The notes beneath the pieces are model-generated. The model did no database searches, was not told where the DNA came from, and saw only the letters and a program-made list of their open reading frames with translations. Positions 1 through 11,800 of a stretch of DNA of 64,000 nt are shown piece by piece. Numbering within the stretch: the stretch's first letter is position 1; the number at the start of each line of letters is the position of its first letter. A program made the translations under genes and the position numbers. This stretch comes from Reticulitermes speratus (lineage: Eukaryota; Arthropoda; Insecta; Blattodea; Rhinotermitidae): positions 41,522,351-41,586,350 of the forward strand of contig JAJKFL010000004.1 in NCBI GenBank assembly GCA_021186555.1. Reading direction: 5' to 3'.

Positions 1-800
1 TGATACATAAAGTTTCCAGTTGTGATAATATATGTGCCCTATTCAATTGTAAGCCAGACTTTTTCCAGTTGTTCATTGTCCAGAAATGCCCATCAGTTTA
101 GCATCAGTGTTGTTCATGGGAGTTTGATAAATCAGGTAATGTTGCATACTGATGGAGCATATACAACATATTTTACATGAGAGAGCAGTGCACATACATT
201 CTAAACATCCTACAAAGACGGTTAGTTGAGTTGCTGTGTTTCTTCACACTGTTGCCATATGTAGTTCAATGTGGCTGAATTTTAAGCCACATAGAATGAC
301 TTTAGCTGACTAGCAATAAATACTACGGTGCACAGATCATAACGCCAAGTTTGAGGTGCAATTGGATTTCAGAATGTGTAGCTGCATTGCAGAAGTGCTA
401 AGAACTGCACGTTTTCTTCAGTGTACATAAAAATTGTAGGTCAGTTCATCTTACAAATGTGTTAAATATGGTCTTATTATCATAACTGGAATTGTGAACC
501 TTCATAAATTAAGTCTTAGACAGGCTATGGTGTGTTCCAAGCTGGCTCCTGTGTTCTATAATTACAGAAATGTGGGCAAAGAAGAGATATACCACAGCCA
601 ATGGACATTGTGGTTACAATATCTGTACAGTGAATTGGCCATTTCTATGTAACTTAAGGGAATAATTTTAATGGTTTCAGGAACTAGGTCATAGGAATGA
701 AAGACACAGTATTTTACCAGAATGATCCTGAGTCATCAGAATTGAAGCACTGGTGCATGGTATTTATCTCACTTACGTTTGAAACAAATGTCAGAAGATA
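1..800. other. CEP104 intron 7 sequence, no feature recognised
   Basis: AT-rich non-coding DNA to the left of exon 7. I searched both strands for the expected next CEP104 exon (start of the TOG region) and did not find it. Confidence 0.5.
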
Positions 801-804
801 GGCA

Positions 805-1445
805 ATAAATCCTTTCAAAATGTGGTGGAGTTCAAAGATTTGGAAATTACATTAACAAACTGAAACTGCAATGCACAAAAAAGTTAAGAGCAGATTGAGT
901 TTGGGAAATGTGTGCTGCCCTTTGGGCCAGAATCTTTTGTCTTAAGTTTGCTGTCTAACAATGTAAATATTAAAATATACATAACTGTGATTTTGCCTGT
1001 GTTTTATATGGGTGTGAAACCTGGTTTTTTACATTAAGGGAAGAACATAAGCTGAGGGTGTTTGAGAAAAGGGTGCTGAGGGGGATATTTGGGCTTAAGA
1101 GGGATGAGGTAACAGGGGAGTGGAGAAAACTGCATAATGAGGAGCTTCATGATTTGTACTGCTGGCCAAATATTATTGGCATGATCAAATCAAGGAGGAT
1201 ATGATGGGCAGGGAATATGGCATGAATGGGGTAGAAGAGAAATGCATGCAGGGTTATGGTGGCGAAACCTGAAGGATGAGACTGCTTGGAAGTCATAAAC
1301 ATAAATGGGAGAATATTATTAAAGTGGATCCTAAACAAATTGGTTTGGATGATGTGGACTGGATTAATCTGGCTCAGAATAGGCACGAGACATGAGCTGT
1401 TGCAAACATGGTAATGAACTTGCAGGTTCCATAAACTGGAGGGGG
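805..1445 (+). mobile_element. RTE-like non-LTR retrotransposon 3' fragment, decayed (copy A)
   Basis: It parallels 5830-6345 segment by segment, including the blocks for the RT thumb and the C-terminal tail. A frame near 1130-1380 reads HNEELHDLYC, then a WAG-like box, LGR-like and DWINLAQ-like segments with shifts and stops. It ends with the family's GTAATGAACTTGCAGGTTCC signature near 1410-1430, followed by a short G run. Dead element, inserted in CEP104 intron 7. Confidence 0.75.
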
Positions 1446-1506
1446 GGGGATGAATTTATTGTCTAGCTGAGGAACTGTTGTGTTCTGAAGTAGGTGTCTG
1501 CTGCAG

Positions 1507-1541
1507 TTGGTTGGTTGGTTGGTTGGTTGGTTGGTTGGTTA
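1507..1541. repeat. (GGTT)n microsatellite
   Basis: About nine GGTT units just downstream of CEP104 exon 7, in intron 7. Confidence 0.9.
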
Positions 1542-1600
1542 CATATGTAACAGGAAGCACTTTCTCCTATGTTATAATTTTACTTGTATTGCAGACTTAC

Positions 1601-1790
1601 TGCCTAAGAGCTGGAACTGTACGTTCTTCATAAGCCTCAAAGCTTGTTCGGGCAGGCATTGCTGGACCTCCTGATGGCTTATGGCGTCTCTGTGAACCTC
1701 GAAGATTACTTTGTGGTTGCTGGTAACCATGTGGTTGTTGGCTGGTAGGACTGGTTGTCGGCTTGTCTTTTGATGCTGACATGGGACTAC
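1601..1790 (-). CDS. CEP104: CEP104 coding exon 7
   Basis: The exon encodes [14 protein letters not shown], a Gln/Ser/Arg-rich stretch and [15 protein letters not shown]. The end aligns with the YDERPLPAIRK-like motif of human CEP104 just before the TOG region. Donor GTAAGT follows 1601. The acceptor was chosen as CTCTTGAG before 1790 because it is the one that keeps phase with exon 6; a TAG three bases further in is a weaker alternative. No further CEP104 exon was found between 1 and 1600. Confidence 0.78.
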
Positions 1791-2767
1791 CTCAAGAGAT
1801 ACAAATAATGTATCCTAGTCTGTGGTTCTTGACATGACATTTATCTTATCATATACAGGATGTTTACTCAGCAAAGTTGAACTTTGTGTGGAAATATTAC
1901 TAGTCACACTGAGTAGCACTACAGAATGTTCAGTACTAAAGTCAATGATATATATTATCATAAATATTAATTGTTATATTTCATAGACAAAATAAGTAAG
2001 TTTTGTCAACTTGTACCTGCAGTAACACTGGGTACTTAGGCATGCTTCATGGTATTTGGTAATTTCTTTGTAAATGATTAATAAATATGCATAAAGCAGA
2101 GTCTAGAACTTGGGCATCTGACCTTTTTTGCAACAGGCCACAACCATTTTTGTGGGCTGGTTCGTGGGCCATGTGTGTAAAAATCACAGTAAGTGGTACG
2201 CCTAAACTGTTGAATTGTTTTGTAATTTTTCTAGTACATACATAACTAGTACATACGTAACTTACAAATGTGGCTGCACGCTGCATAATACAACTTGGTG
2301 GGTTGCTGGTTGGACACGCATGGTATAGAAGGTTATGATAAGTGTAAATATAGCAGTGTCTGGAACTTGAAGTGAAAGACATGAATATACTACAAAACAG
2401 GACATATGCCTGCATATTGACTTGTGCAGTACATTTTGTAGTTGCTTAAATAGCATCCAATGTCAATACAGGCAATGAATAATGAATTGGAAACAGTGTG
2501 AAATGATGTGGCCATGGACTGAGAAAAATCACAAAACACTGCAGTCAGTGTCTGGTCAAAATTCAAACTGCTAAAGCAGCAGAAAATAATACACATTAGC
2601 ATTGTCAATCAGTGCAGCAGCCAGAAGCAACATGGGAAGCTGCTGAAAGAATACAGGACAGACATCAGCAGCATTTAACAAGAGAGGAGGTTTGTGTCTC
2701 AACCAACAGTTCTTCATAACTGAAGAAGTAGGTGAAGAACGAAAGGGTGGTGGTGGTGGTGATGGTA

Positions 2768-2820
<53 letters not shown>

Positions 2821-5800
2821 ATTTACGGAGCTGAGGGCTTGAGGTGAAGGGAGCCCATAATGTGTTTGAAGTGCAGGTGAGGGATAGAGAAGGATGTGTC
2901 CAGTGTTTGTGATTGTTGTTTGTTTAGCAGAGGCTGTTTTTATTTTCATAGCTATGGACACTTATGATAAGGGTTGTTGAGTATTTGTATTGGTCTGTTC
3001 AGTTGAGGGAAATTTCTTGGTAATTCTGATTGGTTATGTAAGCATCCTTCTTGTTCTTGCCTTTCACCACACATTCATGTGCTTGCACATGAGCCCATAC
3101 ACACACACACACACACACACAAAACATACATGAATATATATAGGATGTCCAGCTTAAAGTGTAACCCACTGATAGAATCTACAAACCTACTTGTCCAATG
3201 TACATTAACAGTCTGTATGTACAGACCTGTTTGCCAAGGAGCTTATGACATCGTTACTGCATAGTGACTGATGATGCCACTATTCTGCAGTGTCAAGCTT
3301 ATGACATCGTTACTGCATAGTGACTGATGATGCCACTATTCTGCAGTGTCAAGCTTATGACATCGTTACTGTATAGTGACTGATGATGCCACTATTCTGC
3401 AGTGTCAAGCTTATGACATCGTTACTGCATAGTGACTGATGATGCCACTATTCTGCAGTGTCAAGCTTATGACATCGTTACTGCATAGTGACTGATGATG
3501 CCACTATTCTGCAGTGTCAAGCTTATGACATCGTTACTGTATAGTGACTGATGATGCCACTATTCTGCAGTGTCAAGCTTATGACATCGTTACTGCATAG
3601 TGACTGATGATGCCACTATTCTGCAGTGTCAAGCTTATGACATCGTTACTGCATAGTGACTGATGATGCCACTATTCTGCAGTGTCAAGCTTATGACATC
3701 GTTACTGCATAGTGACTGATGATGCCACTATTCTGCAGTGTCAAGCTTATGACATCGTTACTGCATAGTGACTGATGATGCCACTATTCTGCAGTGTCAA
3801 GCTTATGACATCGTTACTGCATAGTGACTGATGATGCCACTATTCTGCAGTGTCAAGCTTATGACATCGTTACTGCATAGTGACTGATGATGCCACTATT
3901 CTGCAGTGTCAAGCTTATGACATCGTTACTGCATAGTGACTGATGATGCCACTATTCTGCAGTGTCAAGCTTATGACATCGTTACTGCATAGTGACTGAT
4001 GATGCCACTATTCTGCAGTGTCAAGCTTATGACATCGTTACTGCATAGTGACTGATGATGCCACTATTCTGCAGTGTCAAGCTTATGACATCGTTACTGC
4101 ATAGTGACTGATGATGCCACTATTCTGCAGTGTCAAGCTTATGACATCGTTACTGCATAGTGACTGATGATGCCACTATTCTGCAGTGTCAAGCTTATGA
4201 CATCTTTACTGCGTAGTGACTGATGATGCCACTATTCTGCAGTGTCAAGCCCTTCTCAGTCCTACATTTAAAAGAACTCTGTGTGTGTGTGTGTGATGCT
4301 TTCAGTGGTGTGCTTACCCATTTGGTAAGTGAATATAGCTTGCCTACAGAACTTACCAAGTAAACTGACTGCAGAAGGGACTAGAACTCTTCCATTCCTT
4401 AGAGGGGCTTGGATCGAGTGATGGTGTATAGTGTACAGTGCACGGTGTGTATTGAGTAGTGTAGCATATAATGTATGTATAGTGTACAGTGCACGGTGTG
4501 TATTGAGTAGTGTAGCATATAATGTATGTATAGTGTACAGTGCACGGTGTGTATTGAGTAGTGTAGCATATAATGTACGTGTAGCCCTCATTCATATCAC
4601 AGCCTTAGCTAATTGTACACAAAAGTGCATGCGTGTAACTCACGCTGTGGAGGACTCTTGGGTCGTGAGTGTAGGTGCAGGGGAGATACGGGACTCTGGT
4701 GCATAGCTGGGCTGCTCTGGCTGGGAGGTGCCCCTCCCTCTCTTCCTGGGGGACCCCCCGGCACCTGTAGGAACCGTGGAGGTGGTGGTAATTCAGGCCG
4801 CTTACCGCCAGGCATTGATAACTCCAGACACTCGTCATTTTTTGCTAGTGGCTGCAAACAGAGGCACAGCATCATGACTGACTGACTGACTAACTAACTA
4901 ACTAACTAACTAATGAACTAACTCCAAGGAGCAGAGTCCTTCTTGACAAGCTAATAGTTCCTCAGCTAGTGAAGAAACTCCCATATTTTATGGAACCCAA
5001 CGTACAATAGCCCAACCTTTGTCCATATCCTGTGCCAGATTAATCCAGTCCACATCTTTCTGTCCCATTTCTTTACAGTCTATTCTTAACATTAACGTCC
5101 CATCTATGCCTAGGTCTTCCAAGTGGTCTTAGCTTTCATAAGAATTATACGAAACACAAGAAAACACACTGTGGGCAGAGTGTTGTATTTTATAATGTTA
5201 AAGTGGGTGGTACATGCAGTTTGCCCCTTTTGTTTGAAAGGTTAAAACTTTAATTAGTTCTTACTCCATTGATTTCAAGGAGGTCATCGACTTCGAGGAA
5301 TCGATACACAGTGTGTCTGTATTCGTCCATCTGGGCTTTCTTTAGTTTGGCACGTTCATAGTCTTCAAGTTGGATAGCGTGTCGCTTCTCCAGCTCATAT
5401 TTGCTAAGCCTCTCTCCTGCGATGCGCAGATCCTCCATTGCCAGCTTCAGTTTTCGTGCAAACTCAAATCTCTCACCTGAAATAAAGGTGATGGCAGTGA
5501 CTAGTAATTTGGTGCCAGATTTGGACAAGGCATCTGGAATGATGTGAAACAAGGAGATGCTTTATTGCCATTGGTTTTCATCTTTGCTTTAAAATATGCC
5601 ATTAGGAAGGTTCAGGCAAACCAGGAGGGTTTAAAATTGAATGAGACATGTCAGCTTGTGGTTTATGCTGATGATGTTAATATATTGGGTGGAAGTGTAC
5701 ATGCTATAAAAAGCAGAGAAGCTTTATTAGTTGCTTTTAAGGAGGTTGGTCTGGAAGGAAATAACGGAGAAAACTAAGTGTATGTTCATATCTGGTGAAC

Positions 5801-8800
5801 AGAACGCAGGATAAAATCACAACATAAACAGGCAATAAGTCCTTTGAAAATGTGGCAAAGTTTTAATATTTGGAACAGCACTAACGAGTGAAAATTGTAT
5901 GCATGAAGAAATTAAGAGACGATTAAATGTGGGGAATGCCTGCTGCCATTTGGTTCAGACTTTTTGTCTTCCTTCATTAGGGGACAGAATGCTGAGGAAG
6001 ATATTTGGGCCTAAAAGAAAGTAACAGGAGGTTGAAGAAAATTGTGTAATTAGGAACTTCATGATTTTTACTGCTCACCAGTTATTGTGCAATGATCAAA
6101 TCAAGAAGGATGAGATGTGTGGGGAATATGGCACATATGGAGGAGAAAGGAAATGTCTACAGGGTTTTGGTGGGGAAACCTGGGGGAAGGTGACGACTTG
6201 GAAGACGTTAGTATAGATGTGAGGATAATGTTAAAATACATCTTAAAGAGGTAGGATGGAAGGGCATGGATTGGATTCATCTAGCTCAGTATAGGGTCAT
6301 GTGGTGGGCTATTGTGAACATGGTAATGAACCTTCAGGTTCTATAAAATGTGGGGAATTTCTTGGCTAACTAAGGAACTGAGCCTTCTCAAGTAAAATTC
6401 TGATACACCGAGCTGTTTAGTTTGTTGTGAGTTACACAGAACACACAAATACACTGTGTGCACAGAATGCGGAATTTTTTATGTAGAAGGAGGTGGTACA
6501 TATATTTACCACTACACTTTACCGTGTTAATCATGCAGTTATATTACAGACTTACAAATCACAGCCTCCTGTTTCTTTGCCTCCATAGTACGAATGATTT
6601 TAGCCACTTCCTGATCAACGTACATCTCAAATGCAAGGTCATCATAAGGAGACGTGTACTTCGGATTGTTGACAAGCAGCAGAGCATTGTTGTTGGTATT
6701 GTTACTGGAATGGGAGGGTGTTACTGCAGTTGCTTCATGCACTGTCCCATTGTTGTTCTGTTCAGATGAGGTACATGGAGGTTCCACGTGCTGGCCAAGC
6801 ACATTGATTGCTATCAATCCAACCTGTTAAGAAAGACATCAGAGTTACACTTCCAAGAAAACAGCACAAACACTTTAATGATATCCACGTTTAACCTTCT
6901 CCCTGCTACAGACAGGGGCAGCAAACTGTTGTCAGTAGTGGACCACACGATCAGAAATCCATGCATGTGTTTGCTGCACAAATTAGTCATCCATTTGCAC
7001 ATTACACATAAAGCCCTGAAAGTAGCAGGAAACAAAATTTTACTTCAAAGACACCTGGCAGCAGTGTGCAAGTATCGGACCTATCACCAGCAGTGTGCAA
7101 GTATCGGACCTATCACCAGCAGTGTGCAAGTATCGGACCTATCACCAGCAGTGTGCAAGTATCGGACCTATCACCAGCAGTGTGCAAGTATCGGACCTAT
7201 CGCCAGCAGTGTGCAAGTATCGGACCTATCGCCAGCAGTGTGCAAGTATCGGACCTATCACCAGCAGTGTGCAAGTATCGGACCTATCGCCAGCAGTGTG
7301 CAAGTATCGGACCTATCACCAGCAGTGTGCAAGTATCGGACCTATCGCCAGCAGTGTGCAAGTATCGGACCCTATCGCCCTAGTCCTTGTGTACTAGCTA
7401 ATTAGGTAAAATATTTGTTGCTAAAACTCTTCTGTGAGCTGCACCCCCAGTCTTGGCCCACGAGCTGCACGTTGGGCACCCCAGCTATAGTATACTTTAG
7501 TGTAGTTTATTGACTCATAGAGGAGCCAGGATAGCATAGTCAGTATAGTGACTGGGCTATGGGATGGATGATCTGGGCTTTGAATCTCAGCAGGGGCAGT
7601 ATATTTCTCTCTCCTCAAAATGTTCAGACCGGCTCTGGGGCCCACCCAGCATCTTATTCAGTGGGCTCCGGGGTGAAGTTGGCCACTCACTTCCATCTAC
7701 TGCCCAGTTAAGAATGAGTGGTGGTATACCTCAGCTTTCCCTCTGTACCTTTATGGCGTGGACAGGGACAACTTTACCTTTACCATTATTGAGTTGTAGA
7801 TCAATTGTAGATCTGTCTGTCTCTTAATATACGTGATACAAGGTTTTTACAGGGCTTAGATTTTTTTCTCATATATTTATACACGTTTTTATGGTCTGCT
7901 TCTTCCTCATCGGTATTGTTTTAGGCAGTAATATGTTACTACCACAAACTTTTCCCTTCTCATCACAAAATTCCAGGTTTCCCTTTCTGTTCTCCTGCAA
8001 CTTCATATATGGCTTGGATATAGACATACCTGTATATCCTTTGACATGATACATTATTGTAATTTTGTATTGTGTTCAGGTACGTAATTGATTTACTCGT
8101 ATTTCCCCCCCCCCCCCCCCAATGGCTCGACAACCCTTGGGGGCCTAGGCTGCCTTATTTTTTGAGGCTTCACGATCACACTTTTAGACACACCACAGTC
8201 AGTAGGACTCCTCTGGACGAGGGACCAGCTCGTCGCAGAGACCTCTACCTGACAACACACAACACTCACAAGAGACAGACATCCATGCCCCCGGTGGGAT
8301 TCAAACCCACAATCCTAGTAAGCAAGCGGCCGCAGACCCACGCCTTAGACCGCACGGCCACTGGGATCGGCACTCGTATGTTACCGTCACAATCAACCAA
8401 ATATCTAGTACTTTCTGTTTATTCACTACTGGTTTCAGCAAATTGGGCTTTCCATATGCAGGTGAAAATATATTTCACCTAAAATATAAATCTACAAATG
8501 CAATAGTTTCTGCTGTATCACAGAATTAGGAATAGTATATGTCCCACCTCTGCAGTTGCTTGATATCTTGCCAAAATACAGACTGTAGTCTTGTTCATGG
8601 TCATTCTTATATCCTACCAGCTAATTCTGGGATAATACCTTGAAATAGGTCATGATCAATTCTGTCATGCCCTCCTCTATAATAATTTTATTACCTGATG
8701 CTGTAAAACCTATTCAGTTGATGAAATGTTGTTAAAAGTGAACCAAAAAGCAATAATTGTATTATTATTATGTGGGTACCTGGTTGTGCACATTCAGGGA

Positions 8801-11800
8801 ATTTAAATGATTGGCATGCAGCCGTAGCTTTAGATATCTTGCAGCACAAGACGGAACAGTGACAGATTTCAGTTCCCGTGATGTGAAACCAGTTTTCTGA
8901 TTATCTGAGAGCGTGATGAAGCCGAGGTACTCGAACTGTGCGGTTGTGGGTGACAGCTGAGCATCTGTTTCATCTACACTATTCCCTGCCCACAGTTCCA
9001 ACTTCTCAGCTGTAAGCAGAGCAAAAATATGTGAGATGTCAGTCTGTCACATTGTTGTAGCTGGGGATTCAAGTCTTCTGGGATGTGACACTGAGTTCTT
9101 GTGTGAGTGGTCACCGATGTTTCATTCACTTTCATGCTCAAGAGGTGCGGAATGTCTTGTCTGTTGAAGATGGAGGTACTGCGGTCCTTCAGCATGTCAG
9201 AACCACTAACCCAACGACACAGCATTACATTCCAGAAGATGTGAATCCCCATAGTTAAAATAGCTTGTGCAGAAGGTGAGCAATGGCACAGATCTTGTGA
9301 TTGTATGATTACAGGGGGCCATGCAATAGGACAGGCACATCAGAGGCTTCTCACCACAGAGGCCTGTGTTCAAACTCGTGGTAGTTCACTTGGTTTTTGT
9401 ATTGAACAAGTTGACATTGGGGCAGGTTTTCATCTGCGCTTCAGTTGTTATAATTCCACCAAAGCTCCATGCTTGTCTGTCATCAGAAGCTGGTGCAACA
9501 GGCCGCAGAACCAAGGAACTCAAGTCTGACTGCTACATCCAAATAAAATTCTGTAGGAACGCCATCTACAGTACTGAATCTGAAGTTTCATTACCAGACA
9601 AACAAAAGCCCACCAGTATACCGTGTTCTGGGTCTAATTCAATCCTCATTAACAAAACATACTTCCCCATGACACACCTACATTTTGATTTTCCAGATAG
9701 CCTGTTTACCAGTTGCCTTCAGAAAAGAATTGTGTTTATATGAATGATCATTCATGCTCCTGGTCTTTTTGCACCTGTGCCTTCTGGACAGTAGATGTTG
9801 GGTTCAGAGCTTTATCAGATTGGATGTGATGGCAAAGAAAAAAACTGATTGTCCTTAGTCTGATTGAGTAGCATCCAGTAAGAGGCTGCAGCCTGTCTGT
9901 GTATAGGCTGTGTACAGGGAGATCTATACTGCTTCCACCGAACTTGCAGTTAAATTACTATGCTTCATATTTGGCACGTTGCACTCTTAGACCTTGAAAT
10001 GCACAGCTAATATCTTGAAACAGTCCCTTCTGTCCATGCCCCTTCCAATTCGTATTCACTGTCACTTTAACATGTGGCATCATGTACGTGTTTTTATGAC
10101 CTAGGAACTAACCACACTTTTGCTATCTTCACACTGTAGTGTAGCCATGTTAGTTCAGTCACTGTAGTGACTAGGCTAGGCTACAAAGTGTATGATATGG
10201 GGTTCAATTCCCTGGTAGGGGCAAGGGAGTTCTGGCTTTTCCAAAACATCCAGAGCGGCTCTGGGGTCCCACCTAGCCTCCTCTTTGATGGGTACTTGGG
10301 GCTTTTTCCCAAGGGGTAAAGAGGCTGGGGTGTGAGGCTGACAACTTATCTCCATGTAGTGCTAAGGTTAAGATTGAGTGGAGCTATACCTCTACTCCCC
10401 CTTTTTGCCTTCACAGTGTGCAAAGGGATAACTTTGCCTTCATATTTGTAGCCTACAGTTTAACAATGCCAGTATGGTGACCTCCCTGCTCTTGGTATAT
10501 AAGAGGAAGAAAATCACTAGTACCAAAAACAGGTACCATTTTCTGTCACCTTCAAAATTATCACAGTATTATGAATAATACTGATGTATGATAAACTGTT
10601 GTGCCAGTGACTTGTACGTACATGGCCTCCTGTCACAGACTGTACCTATGTTATAGCATACAGACAGCTGGTCTCATTTAGAAAACTCCTTATTTTGTTC
10701 GCAGTTAATAGTTTACATTGTTGAATAGCTACAGGACTGTGAACAGATAACAGGAAACTTAATTTCCACTGATATTTATCAAACTGAAGGTGTTCAGAGC
10801 AAAGGAATTCAGTGTTTTCTGATCAAGATATATCACTTGTGGCATGTTTAAGAGTTAGCAATGCCAGAACTTTGACTGTTTGCATATACAGGGCCATTAT
10901 TTTATCTGGCAACTGTCACTAGCCACTCCTTGTGACTCACTTCACTTATAACATTTTGACATGCAATGCACGTGTTTGTTAGGTGTGATGCGTCTGCAAG
11001 CTAAGGAAAATATTTCCTCCACCTTCTTTAAACACGGTGAGTAAAAACCTAGTATTAACGGCAGTACATTGAACTGAAAAGTGTTGACCCTGAATAGCAG
11101 CAGGTGCTAGCCTGCCAACTGTCACACAAACTGATCTGGGTGAAGAGTGATGCGAGTTGCCAGATAAAATAATGTCGCTGTGTTCAGGCAGATGATCTTC
11201 AGTAGTACTGACGAATGAGGTACTGATGTGCTAAGACTTGTATCTTGTGTATTGTTGCAGTTGCGTGCAGTTGCAGTATCAGCTCCTGTGGATATGAACA
11301 TTCTCGTGCTGACTGCCAGCCCAGCACAGTTGGCCCATGTGTATTCAGTTCACTGGCCCTGTAATGCTCATCTTCCCCTGAAACACATATATGGATTGTG
11401 TGACATACGCAGAGCATGGGGGGAGAAAAAAGGCGTATTTTTCTGTAAGTTATGGGTCAGTTTGTCTTAAATTCTCAGAAATTCGTTATAAACTGTTTTG
11501 TAAATAAATAATAAGCTATGGCCTGAAGTCTTGACACCAGTAACTGATGCTCTGCCAGTTTGATCATCTCCTGTTGTCACAAGCCGTATAGCAAATACCC
11601 TTCATAATGTATATATTGTATTCTGTGTTATGACACCAGTGACTGTGGTCAGTGGTACCAACATTTTAGAGGAAAATACTGTCTTCATCTTCAGTCAGAG
11701 AGTTAACTCTGAACATACAGAAACTAGCTTCCTCTGCAATGTCAGTGCCCACCAGCTGTGGCGGTTTGGAGTTGACTGAGGGGCTTGGACTGCCTGAAGC

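Noticed and set aside
3240-4252. Possible hammerhead ribozyme: each 56-bp unit contains CTGATGA followed by a small hairpin
   Set aside because: The required GAAA after stem II is absent, and the hairpin carries a mismatch. The CTGATGA at about 32551 also lacks a proper GAAA core.
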